Positions 6,826-13,383 of a DNA stretch of 13,383 nucleotides are shown here, one piece after another; the first letter of the stretch is position 1, and each line of letters begins with the position of its first letter. The position numbers and the translations under genes were made by a program. Source of the stretch: Gp6-AA40 sp050742535 (GTDB lineage Bacteria > Acidobacteriota > Vicinamibacteria > Vicinamibacterales > UBA2999); contig JBOGIQ010000146.1 of the NCBI GenBank assembly GCA_050742535.1, positions 1-13,383 on the forward strand. Reading direction: 5' to 3'. The notes under the pieces are model-generated. The model did not search any database. It had not been told where the DNA came from and saw only the letters and a list, made by a program, of their open reading frames with translations.

Positions 6826-7430
6826 CCTCGTTCACGGCGTTCCGCCGCGTCCTTCTGCTCACCGCGGTGTTTCTGTGCGCTGGACGTGTGGACGCGCGGG
6901 CCGACTTCCTCATCACGCCGTTCATCGGCAGTGCGTTTGGCGGACGCACCACGCTCTTCGACCTCGACATTGGCGCAGCATCCGCGAAGCACTGGACGTT
7001 CGGCGGTGGTGCGGCGTGGCTCTCGGATCAGGTGCTGGGCGTCGAGGCCGATTTCGCAATGGTGCCTGGCTTCTTTGAGAACTCCAGCGAAACAGGACTC
7101 ATCACGGGCAGCCGGGTCACGACCTTGACGGGCAACGTTCTGGCGGCGCTTCCGCTCAGCGTGAGCCGCGAATCGCTGCGACCGTACGTCACCGGCGGAT
7201 TGGGTTTGATTCACGCCACGGCCGACGATTTAATCGGTCTCAATGAATCCGGCGACTGGCTCGGGCTGCAGGTCGGCGCCGGAGCCATCGGCTTGATCAG
7301 CGAACGCACCGGTGTCAGATTCGATCTCCGCCATTTCCGTGCGCTGAGCCGGGATACGACGCTCAGGGGCGAGCGCGCTTCAAAGCTGAGCTTCTGGCGT
7401 GCGACCGTCGGTTTCACGCTCAGGTATTAG
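6822..7430 (+). CDS. outer-membrane beta-barrel protein (OmpA/OprF-like fold)
   Basis: The gene starts at TTG 6822 within the stop of the previous gene (TTGA), giving 202 residues. A signal peptide (FRRVLLLTAVFLCAGRVDARA) is followed by alternating strands such as DFLITPFIGSAFGG, WTFGGGAAWLS, LGVEADFAMVPGFF and LRPYVTGGLGLIHA. It ends WRATVGFTLRY, with a terminal aromatic residue of the kind used for outer-membrane assembly. About eight strands fit a small monomeric barrel. The N-terminal and C-terminal strand patterns match the general outer-membrane beta-barrel family; no periplasmic OmpA-like domain is present. Function is unknown. The four-base coupling to the serine-hydrolase-like gene suggests equal expression and perhaps a partnership at the outer membrane. 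Confidence 0.8.
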   Translation: MTSFTAFRRVLLLTAVFLCAGRVDARADFLITPFIGSAFGGRTTLFDLDIGAASAKHWTFGGGAAWLSDQVLGVEADFAMVPGFFENSSETGLITGSRVTTLTGNVLAALPLSVSRESLRPYVTGGLGLIHATADDLIGLNESGDWLGLQVGAGAIGLISERTGVRFDLRHFRALSRDTTLRGERASKLSFWRATVGFTLRY

Positions 7431-7517
7431 GTCCCCATAAACGCCGGGCGGATTGCGCCTTAGCGTCCGCTTGATGGATCGGCGCGAGTTGGTCAGAGCC
7501 TTGCACTAGGACCGAAC
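7431..7517. other. intergenic gap with RBS for the M48 gene
   Basis: This 87-base gap holds AGGA at 7508-7511, well spaced before ATG 7518. I see no strong promoter boxes and no terminator hairpin after the barrel gene, so read-through from the upstream genes is possible. Confidence 0.4.
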
Positions 7518-8927
7518 ATGACTTCACGAGTGTCCACACATCGGTACGGGCGGATCGTTCCGGCGTTTGCCGTGGTGCTGACGGTTGCCTGTCAGGCCTT
7601 CGCGCAGACCAGGATCGTCGCGCCGAGAAACAGCTATTCCGTGGCTGAGGACGTCAAGCTGGGGCGCGAAGCATCAGCGGAGGTGCGCAAAGAGCTGCCA
7701 ATGCTGAACGACAGCCGTGTTGACGAGTGGGCCGAGGATATCGGCGCAACGCTCGTCCGCGCGATCCCGGCGGAGTTTCAGCATGCGGAGTTCCGCTACA
7801 CCTTCGACGTCATCAATCAGAAGGAGATCAACGCCTTTGCGCTCCCCGGCGGCCCGATGTATCTGAATCGCGGAATGATCGAGGCAGCGAAGACCGAGGG
7901 CGAGGTCGCCGGCGTGATGGCGCACGAGATCTCGCACGTCGCGCTGCGTCACGGCACCGCGCAGGCGACAAAGGGCCAGGGCGCGGCGATTCTCGGCACG
8001 CTCGGGCAGATCGGCGGCGCGATCATCGGCGGCGGGCTCGGACAGATCCTCTCGGCCGGCTCGCAGATCGGCGCCGGCCTCAAGCTGATGCAGTACAGCC
8101 GGGAGTTCGAGTCGCAGGCCGACCTGCTGGGCGCGCAGATTCTCGCGCGCGCCGGCTACGACCCGCGCGAGATGGCGAACATGTTCCGGACAATCGAGAA
8201 AGAAAGCGGTGGCGGCGGACCGCAGTGGATGAGCAGCCACCCGAATCCGGGCAACCGCTACAACGCCATCATGAACGAGTCACGGACGCTGCGGGTGCAG
8301 GGCAACGGCAACACCGGTCAGTTCCAGTCGATCCAGGCGCGGCTCGGCGGGATGTCGCCGGCGTTGACGGCCGAGCAGATCGCGCGCGGCCAGAAGACCG
8401 GCGCTGGAACCGTCGGCGGCGGCACACGGACGGTCCGCGTCGATCCTCCGTCCAATTCGTACCGCACACGGAACCCGTCGGAGTTCCTCCGCGTGGCCGT
8501 GCCGTCGAACTGGGACGAGGTGAGCGGCGCGCGTGACGGGGTCACCTACGCACCGGACGGAGCGTTCTTCCAGGGCGACAACGGTGGAACCGCGTTTACG
8601 CACGGCGTCCAGATCGGGGTGACGCAGGGGACCGGAAACCTGCAGCGCGACACGCAGCGTCTGCTGAACACGTTCGCGCAAAGCAATCCGAACCTGCGGC
8701 AGCAGACGTCGCTGCAGCGCGATAATCTCGGCGGGCGCAACGGTTACACGACGATTCTGTCGAATGTGTCCGAGGTCACCGGTCAGCGCGAGCGGATTGC
8801 GCTGTCGACGACTCAGCTGCGCGACGGCAGCCTGCTCTATGTCGTGGGCGTGGCGCCGCAGAGCGAAGCGCAGACGTACGACCCCGCATTCAGGCGCGTG
8901 CGACAGTCGGTTCAGATCCGCGACTAG
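7518..8927 (+). CDS. secreted M48 family zinc metalloprotease
   Basis: This 469-residue protein starts at ATG with AGGA well placed upstream. The signal peptide runs to about residue 30 (VPAFAVVLTVACQAFAQ). The protease domain has VMAHEISHVALRHG with HEISH at 136-140 and the third zinc ligand Glu198 in REFESQADLLGAQ (the E-x-x-x-D pattern), then SSHPNPGNR near 239-247 as in BepA-like periplasmic M48 proteases. A glycine-rich loop (about 165-185) sits between the two zinc motifs, common in this group. From about residue 310 a separate C-terminal region of about 155 residues (starting YRTRNPSEFLRVAVPSNWDE) has no catalytic motif I recognise; it looks beta-rich and may bind substrate. There are no TPR repeats, unlike BepA. 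Likely role is envelope protein quality control, inferred from the family. It is convergent with the PBP gene. Confidence 0.9.
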   Translation: MTSRVSTHRYGRIVPAFAVVLTVACQAFAQTRIVAPRNSYSVAEDVKLGREASAEVRKELPMLNDSRVDEWAEDIGATLVRAIPAEFQHAEFRYTFDVINQKEINAFALPGGPMYLNRGMIEAAKTEGEVAGVMAHEISHVALRHGTAQATKGQGAAILGTLGQIGGAIIGGGLGQILSAGSQIGAGLKLMQYSREFESQADLLGAQILARAGYDPREMANMFRTIEKESGGGGPQWMSSHPNPGNRYNAIMNESRTLRVQGNGNTGQFQSIQARLGGMSPALTAEQIARGQKTGAGTVGGGTRTVRVDPPSNSYRTRNPSEFLRVAVPSNWDEVSGARDGVTYAPDGAFFQGDNGGTAFTHGVQIGVTQGTGNLQRDTQRLLNTFAQSNPNLRQQTSLQRDNLGGRNGYTTILSNVSEVTGQRERIALSTTQLRDGSLLYVVGVAPQSEAQTYDPAFRRVRQSVQIRD

Positions 8928-8956
8928 GGACGCGACTTCGACACACTGCCCGGAGA

Positions 8957-9017
8957 GAGATCGTGGGGCGAGCCTTGTCAGGCTCGCCTCGCGAACCTCA
9001 CAAGGTCCGCGCCACGA
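8957..9017. repeat. BIME-like element: two inverted hairpins inside an outer stem
   Basis: GATCGTGG (8957-8964) pairs with CCACGATC (9010-9017). Inside, 8965-8986 is a perfect 9-bp hairpin (GGCGAGCCT, loop TGTC, AGGCTCGCC). After a single T, 8988-9009 is a second hairpin with 8 of 9 pairs and loop CACA. The second hairpin read backwards matches the first at 16 of 22 positions, so they are inverted diverged copies. It lies between two convergent genes. No T-run follows, so simple intrinsic termination is less likely, but it could stop or stabilise both transcripts. The rest of 8928-9041 shows nothing I recognise. Confidence 0.75.
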
Positions 9018-9041
9018 TCGCAGGTGTCGGGTGTGTCGCTC

Positions 9042-11093
9042 TTATCGAAATATCCCGCGAATTCCTTTCCCGATCGCGCGCATCAGTCCATCGACCGCGC
9101 GCGCCGCTTCCTCCTTGAACGTTCCCTCGTGCAGCGGACACAGCTGCGACGGAACGCTGTCGTCCTCCTTGAAATACTCGACATACGTCGGACAGCCGCT
9201 GACCGGGCGCTGATAGGACAGCAGGCACAGTTCGTGCGGTTCGAGGCCGGCCGGTGGCGTGAACGATCGCGCCGGCGCCTGGCGTCTGACGCGCCGCATG
9301 AAGTCCGCCCAGATCGGAAGCGCAATCCGGGCCCCGGTGCCACCCTCGCGGATGGTCTGCGGCTTGTCGAATCCGGTCCAGACGCCGACGACGACCGACG
9401 AGTTGAAGCCGACGAACCACGCGTCGTGGTAATCGTTCGTTGATCCGGTCTTGCCCGCAACGGGTCCTGTCACGCCGTAGGAGCGCGCTGAGGCTCCGGT
9501 ACCGCGTGCGACCACGTCCTGGAGCATCGACACCATCTGAAACGCGACGTCCTCCGGCAACACGCGCTCCCGCTCGACGGCGACGGATTCGACGGTCTCG
9601 CCGCTCGCGTTCTCGACCGATTGGATGCCTCGGGGCCGGACGTGCAGACCGCCGTTCGCGAAGACGGCGTAGGCGTTCGTGAGCTCGAGCGGTGTGACGA
9701 GGCCGCTGCCCAGCGCAAGCGATGGCACGTCGGGCTGGTCGGTCACGCCGAGATTGCGCACCAGCTGCAGTACGGGGCGGGTGCCGACCTGTTGCTGCAG
9801 GAGGACGGCGGCCGCATTGCTCGATTCGAGCAGCGCCTCGCGGAGCGTCATCTCGTCCCGTCCGTCGGCGCGCTCGTCGCGCGGAATCCAGACGCCGCTC
9901 GACGCCTCGACGGCCACCTGCTGCAGCCCCTGCAGCCGCGTCACGGGCGACAGCCCGCGTTCCAATGCGGCCGCGTAGACGAACGGCTTGAACGCCGAGC
10001 CGGGTTGACGGCGGCTCTTGACGGCGCGATTGAAGGGCGTGACGGCGAAATCGGACCCGCCAACCATTGCGAGAATATTTCCAGTCGCGGGATCGATGGC
10101 CACGAGCGCCGCCTGCAGGCCGCGAATCTTCAGGCGGCGGAGCCCGTCGCCAACGGCCGCTTCCGCCGCGTCCTGCATGGCCGGACTGAAGGTGGTGTGC
10201 ACCTTCCAGTCGGGCGGGTTATCGCCGCCGAAGACGTTGCGGAACTGCTGCCGCAGGTACTCCTTGGCATAGCCGTGCCTCGCGCTCGAGACCGACGGCG
10301 GCGGCTGAATGTGGATCCGCTCGGCACGCGCGTCCCGCTCCTGCGCCGCGGTAATCTTCTTTTCCTCCCGCATGCGCTGCAGGACGACAAAACTGCGCTG
10401 CCGTGCCGCGTCGGGGTGATGCCATGGAGAATACGTGGACGGGGCGCGGATGATGCCGGCGATCAGCGCCGCCTCGGCAACCGTCAGCTGCGACGCCGGC
10501 TTCCGCAGCATCTTCTGCGACATCGTCTCGACGCCGTAGATGCCGCCGCCGAGGAAGACGCGGTTGAGATAGAGCTCGAGGATCTCCTGCTTGCTGAGAA
10601 CGACTTCGAGCATCACGGCCAGCGCGGCTTCTTTCGCCTTGCGGCCGGGGGTTTTTGAATTCGAGAGAAACAGCGTCCGCGCCAGCTGCTGCGTGATGGT
10701 GCTGCCGCCCTGCGTGCGATCGGTGCGGAGGTTCGTGAAAACCGCCCGCCCGAGTCCGATCGGATCGATGCCCGGGTGGAGGTAGTAGCGGTGATCCTCG
10801 ACCGCGATCACCGCATCCTTCAGATGGACCGAGATGCGGGAGAACGGGACGTCCCGCCGCTGCTCGTCGAGGCGGAACCACTCGCGTCCGGAGCCGTCGA
10901 GGAATACGGTGTCGCCGACGCCGCGATTCAGCCTGTAGATGGCCCAGCCGTAGCGGGCCGTCCACACCGTCACCATCAGCACCGCCACGACCGCAACCGA
11001 CGCGACAACCGCCTTGAACCAGGGACGGCGCGTGAATGCGCGTGCGCGAGAGGCGCTTCGGCGGGCAAGCGAATGAAGGCCGGACAGCCGCAT
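9042..11093 (-). CDS. class A penicillin-binding protein (PBP1A-type glycosyltransferase/transpeptidase)
   Basis: A bifunctional peptidoglycan synthase anchored in the inner membrane. I use the ATG at 11093 (683 residues); GTG 11102 would add three. A basic cytoplasmic start leads to one membrane helix (VVASVAVVAVLMVTVW, about 29-44). The GT51 domain has EDHRYYLHPGID with catalytic Glu99, GGSTITQQLARTLFLS, RKAKE and KQEILELYLNRVFLGGGIYG. The transpeptidase domain has PGSAFKPF with nucleophile Ser366, SSN at 424-426 and KTGST at 548-552. All key residues are present, so it should be active. A C-terminal tail has three cysteines (LCLLSYQRPVSGC and QLCPLHEG), an addition seen in some acidobacterial PBPs as far as I recall. 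It builds and crosslinks glycan strands during growth. It shares a short upstream region with the divergent propeller gene. Confidence 0.95.
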   Translation of the reverse strand: MRLSGLHSLARRSASRARAFTRRPWFKAVVASVAVVAVLMVTVWTARYGWAIYRLNRGVGDTVFLDGSGREWFRLDEQRRDVPFSRISVHLKDAVIAVEDHRYYLHPGIDPIGLGRAVFTNLRTDRTQGGSTITQQLARTLFLSNSKTPGRKAKEAALAVMLEVVLSKQEILELYLNRVFLGGGIYGVETMSQKMLRKPASQLTVAEAALIAGIIRAPSTYSPWHHPDAARQRSFVVLQRMREEKKITAAQERDARAERIHIQPPPSVSSARHGYAKEYLRQQFRNVFGGDNPPDWKVHTTFSPAMQDAAEAAVGDGLRRLKIRGLQAALVAIDPATGNILAMVGGSDFAVTPFNRAVKSRRQPGSAFKPFVYAAALERGLSPVTRLQGLQQVAVEASSGVWIPRDERADGRDEMTLREALLESSNAAAVLLQQQVGTRPVLQLVRNLGVTDQPDVPSLALGSGLVTPLELTNAYAVFANGGLHVRPRGIQSVENASGETVESVAVERERVLPEDVAFQMVSMLQDVVARGTGASARSYGVTGPVAGKTGSTNDYHDAWFVGFNSSVVVGVWTGFDKPQTIREGGTGARIALPIWADFMRRVRRQAPARSFTPPAGLEPHELCLLSYQRPVSGCPTYVEYFKEDDSVPSQLCPLHEGTFKEEAARAVDGLMRAIGKGIRGIFR

Positions 11094-11135
11094 AATAAGC
11101 ACTACGTAAGGCGCCCTGCTGAGGGCTCCACGCCA
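11094..11135. promoter_or_regulatory. short divergent start region with a hairpin over the propeller RBS
   Basis: Only 42 bases separate the PBP and propeller starts, so promoters must overlap one of the genes. GCCCT-GCTG-AGGGC (11113-11126) forms a 5-bp hairpin that would hide GAGGG (11121-11125), the likely ribosome binding site ten bases before ATG 11136. I see no convincing -10 or -35 boxes. Confidence 0.35.
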
Positions 11136-12383
11136 ATGCAGTTTAGACGCTCGACCGTTCTGTTCGTTCTCGCCCTCGCCCTTGTAGAGTCCGGCTTCAG
11201 CCGGATTGACGGCGTAGAGTCCGGCTTCAGCCGGATTGACGGCGTAGAGTCCGGCTTCAGCCGGATTGACGGCGTAGAGTCCGGCTTCAGCCGGATTGAC
11301 GGCGTAGAGTCCGGCTTTAGCCGGATAACCGCGGCACAGGCGCAGCCGTCGGAGCGCGATTTCCTCTCACGGATTCGCCGCCTGACCATCGAGGGGCGCC
11401 GTGCCGGCGAAGGCTACTGGTCGAAGGACGGCAGGCAGCTCGTCTTCCAGAGCGAGCGCGAGCCCGGAAACCCGTTCTATCAGATCTATCTGATGGACAT
11501 GGACAGCGGGAACACGACGCGCGTCTCGCCCGGAACCGGCAAGACGACCTGTGCCTTTATCAACCCCGAGACAGGCGACGTTCTCTTCGCCTCGACGCAT
11601 CACGACCTGCGCTCGAAGCAGCTGCAGGATGACGAGCTGAAGTTCCGCGCCTCCGGCCAGGAGCGGCGGTATTCGTGGGACTACGACCCCGAGATGGAGC
11701 TCTACATCCGCAGCACACAGACCGGCAGCTATCGCCGGCTGACGAATCGCCGCGGCTACGACGCCGAGGCCAGCTTCTCACCGGACGGGCAGTGGATCGT
11801 CTTCTCATCGACGCGGGACGCGTACGATCGGGAGCTCTCCCCCGCCGAACGGAAACAGCTCGACACCGATCCGAGCTACTTCGGCGAAATCTATATCATG
11901 CGGACCGACGCCGATGGTGCGGGCGCGCGGCGGCTGACCACGGTGACCGGCTACGACGGTGGGCCGTTCTTCTCACCCGACGGGAAACGGATCGTCTGGC
12001 GGCGGTTCGACGAAGCGGGTCTCATCGCCGACGTGTGGACGATGAATCTCGACGGCACGGATCAACGGAAAATTACCGATTTCGGGGCGATGAGCTGGGC
12101 GCCCTATATCCACCCATCCGGCGAATACATCATCTTCGCCTCCAATAAGCTCGGCTTCGAAAACTTCGAGCTGTTCATCGTCGACATCGACGGCAGGAAG
12201 CAGCCTGTACGCGTGACGTATACCGATGGCTTCGACGGGCTGCCAGTGCCCTCGCCCGATGGCCGGCAGCTGGCGTGGACCTCGAACCGGGGCGGCGGCC
12301 GCGAAGGACAGATCTATCTGGCGTCGTGGAACCATCAAGCGGCGCGTGCTGCCTTGAAGAGCGCGCCCGCGAGGAAGCCGTAG
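11136..12383 (+). CDS. PD40/TolB-like beta-propeller protein with repeat-disrupted signal peptide
   Basis: From ATG 11136 this is 415 residues. Residues 1-16 (MQFRRSTVLFVLALAL) look like a signal peptide cut short; then ten-residue units VESGFSRIDG run four times plus a fifth partial copy (17-65), before AAQAQPSERDF, which looks like the original cleavage region. From about 85 it is a WD40-like propeller with PD40 motifs: YWSKDGRQLVFQSER (94), FSPDGQWIVFSSTR (about 212), FSPDGKRIVWRRFD (about 278), HPSGEYIIFASNK (about 325) and PSPDGRQLAWTSNR (about 371). Such proteins bind peptides or partners and are usually periplasmic. It is followed after 35 bases by a secreted M28 peptidase, so a substrate-presenting role is plausible but inferred. 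The frame stays open across the array; export could be impaired. Confidence 0.85.
   Translation: MQFRRSTVLFVLALALVESGFSRIDGVESGFSRIDGVESGFSRIDGVESGFSRIDGVESGFSRITAAQAQPSERDFLSRIRRLTIEGRRAGEGYWSKDGRQLVFQSEREPGNPFYQIYLMDMDSGNTTRVSPGTGKTTCAFINPETGDVLFASTHHDLRSKQLQDDELKFRASGQERRYSWDYDPEMELYIRSTQTGSYRRLTNRRGYDAEASFSPDGQWIVFSSTRDAYDRELSPAERKQLDTDPSYFGEIYIMRTDADGAGARRLTTVTGYDGGPFFSPDGKRIVWRRFDEAGLIADVWTMNLDGTDQRKITDFGAMSWAPYIHPSGEYIIFASNKLGFENFELFIVDIDGRKQPVRVTYTDGFDGLPVPSPDGRQLAWTSNRGGGREGQIYLASWNHQAARAALKSAPARKP
11184..11327 (+). repeat. in-frame tandem array of 30-bp palindromic units
   Basis: Four identical 30-bp units plus a partial fifth, each holding AGTCCGGCTTCAGCCGGAT (7-bp stem, two-base loop) and an 11-base spacer that includes GACGGCGTAG. 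The last copy has a T for C (GGCTTTAGCC at 11313-11322). Since 30 is divisible by three, any copy number keeps the host frame. There are no unique spacers, so it is not a CRISPR array. The identity of copies points to recent expansion by slippage or unequal exchange. Confidence 0.95.
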
Positions 12384-12384
12384 T

Positions 12385-12402
12385 GTCCGCCTTCAGGCGG
12401 AC
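12385..12402. repeat. palindrome right after the propeller stop
   Basis: GTCCGCCTTCAGGCGGAC is an 8-bp stem with a two-base loop, one base after the propeller TAG. It shares the plan of the array unit (GTCCGSCTTCAGSCGGA) with a changed stem base pair, so it looks like a variant of the same family. It lies 16 bases before the M28 start and may separate the two messages or simply mark an insertion point. Confidence 0.7.
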
Positions 12403-12418
12403 CTCCTGAGGACGCGTC

Positions 12419-13383
12419 ATGAAACTTCACCGCCATCTCTCTCTGACCGTTCTCCTGGCGGTCTCTGTCGCGGCAGCCGCGGCGCAAATCGCCACCACGT
12501 CGCCGACTCGCGCGCACGTGGAAACGCTGGCCTCCGAGAAGTTCGCCGGGCGCGAGGCGGGATCGGACGGCGAACGCCTCGCGGCGGAGTACATCGCCGC
12601 GCAGTTGCAGCGAATCGGCGCGCGTCCGCTGCCGGGCCGGCAGAACATGTTCCAGGCCTTCGAGTTCACCGCCGGCAGCCGTGACGGCGGATCGAGTCTG
12701 GCGCTCGGTTCCGGGGGCGCTGCGGGTTCCACCTACGGTGCAGCGGACGTTCGTGCGCTGTCGTTCTCCGATGACGGCACGGCCGACGGCGATGTGGTGT
12801 TCGCCGGCTACGGTCTCGTCGTTCCCGAGTCCGCGAATTTCGGCTACGACAGCTATGCCGGCCTCGACGTCAAGGACAAGATTGTTCTGGTGCTCCGGTA
12901 CTTCCCGGAAGACGCGGACGCCCAGACGAAATCGGCACTGGCCCGCTATGCAGACCTTCGTTACAAGGCGAACGCTGCCCGGCAGCGCGGCGCCAAAGCA
13001 CTGCTCGTCCTCACCGGGCCGCGTTCGCCGAATGCCGGCGAGCTGGTACCGCTCTCGTTCGACACGGCGATCGCGGGTTCAGGACTTCCGGCAGCCAGCA
13101 TCAATGCACGCATCGGAACGGCGCTGTTGCAGAAGAGCGGCCGTGCGCTGGCGGACGTCCAGAACGAGCTCGATTCCGGCAACCCGCATGTCGCCGGCTT
13201 TGCCCTGAACACGCGTGCGCAGCTCACCACCCGCGTTGTCCGCGAAAAGAAGACCGCCCGCAATGTCCTCGCCTACCTTCCCGCCACGGGCTCAACGGCA
13301 GGCGTGCAGAATCCCTGGGTCGTCGTCGGCGCGCACTATGACCATCTCGGACGCGGGATCGGTGGAAACTCCCTCGCCTCTCG
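12419..13383 (+). CDS. secreted M28 family zinc aminopeptidase, 5' part
   Basis: The gene begins at ATG 12419 with GAGGA six bases upstream and runs off the window after 321 codons. The signal peptide is KLHRHLSLTVLLAVSVAAAA. The start of the mature chain, VETLASEKFAGREAGSDGER and AAEYIAAQLQRIGARP, is typical of M28 peptidases. Residues about 95-245 look like an inserted PA-type domain (VVFAGYGLVVPESANFGYDS, DVKDKIVLVLRYFP, RQRGAKALLVL). The catalytic domain then begins at TARNVLAYLP and reaches VVVGAHYDHLGRG, with the first zinc ligand His306 and Asp308. The remaining ligands (the bridging Asp and the catalytic Glu-Glu) would lie beyond the edge. It probably releases amino acids from peptides outside the cytoplasm. 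The preceding propeller gene is the likely partner. Confidence 0.9.
   Translation, partial: MKLHRHLSLTVLLAVSVAAAAAQIATTSPTRAHVETLASEKFAGREAGSDGERLAAEYIAAQLQRIGARPLPGRQNMFQAFEFTAGSRDGGSSLALGSGGAAGSTYGAADVRALSFSDDGTADGDVVFAGYGLVVPESANFGYDSYAGLDVKDKIVLVLRYFPEDADAQTKSALARYADLRYKANAARQRGAKALLVLTGPRSPNAGELVPLSFDTAIAGSGLPAASINARIGTALLQKSGRALADVQNELDSGNPHVAGFALNTRAQLTTRVVREKKTARNVLAYLPATGSTAGVQNPWVVVGAHYDHLGRGIGGNSLAS

Noticed and set aside
8957..9017. Possible tRNA or riboswitch from the cloverleaf-like fold
   Set aside because: Only two inner hairpins, no anticodon-type arm or CCA end, and the two hairpins are inverted copies of each other, which fits a repeat element better.
9621..10658. Plus-strand open frame of 345 residues opposite the PBP gene
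   Set aside because: Antisense shadow of a full set of GT51 and transpeptidase motifs.
11184..11327. Possible CRISPR array
   Set aside because: Units are contiguous and identical with no unique spacers, and no cas genes are near.
11102..11389. Minus-strand frame encoding repeated RLKPDST peptides
   Set aside because: This is the tandem DNA repeat read backwards; such strings are common false proteins where this repeat occurs.

Overview
The window looks like a piece of chromosome from a high-GC, diderm bacterium. The best guess is Acidobacteriota, probably a Vicinamibacterales-type soil or sediment lineage, possibly from a metagenome. The basis is high GC by eye, many GTG/TTG starts, abundant secreted hydrolases, an outer-membrane beta-barrel, a cox-type accessory cluster, and short palindromes that read as RLKPDST/VRLKADTT on one strand. 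I associate those peptide strings with acidobacterial genomes; this is recollection, not a search result. No phage, integrase, transposase, CRISPR array, tRNA or rRNA gene was seen.

Layout. (1) 1-2629, plus strand: a possible tail of an upstream gene, a frameshifted glyoxalase-like (VOC) gene, then a fused adenosylcobalamin-dependent ethanolamine ammonia-lyase (EutB-EutC in one chain) whose conserved N-terminus has no ATG, GTG or TTG start. (2) 2644-5692, minus strand: a tight operon read as DUF4390 secreted protein, CoxD-like MoxR ATPase, CoxE-like VWA protein and CoxG-like SRPBCC protein. It has zero-gap and overlapping junctions, and no CO dehydrogenase structural genes lie nearby. (3) 5773-8927, plus strand: a serine-hydrolase-like protein with a degenerate active site, translationally coupled to a small outer-membrane beta-barrel, then a secreted M48 zinc metalloprotease. 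(4) 9042-11093, minus strand: a class A penicillin-binding protein. (5) 11136 to the end, plus strand: a PD40/TolB-like beta-propeller and the first third or more of a secreted M28 aminopeptidase.

Genes acting together. The ATPase, VWA and CoxG proteins match the accessory machinery that matures or serves molybdenum hydroxylases of the CO-dehydrogenase type; their client is not in the window. The envelope genes form a loose cell-surface neighbourhood with no evident single pathway. The propeller and peptidase are a plausible secreted pair for peptide use.

The most unusual feature is the set of small palindromes at gene borders. One family (core GTCCGSCTTCAGSCGGA) forms the end of eutBC including its stop codon, follows the propeller gene, and has expanded into an in-frame array of 30-bp units inside the propeller's signal peptide. 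A separate 61-base element between two convergent genes is two inverted, diverged hairpins enclosed by an outer stem, like a bacterial BIME. A third inverted repeat supplies the end of coxE. I found no complete previously undescribed system; these repeat-gene fusions are the observations most worth following.
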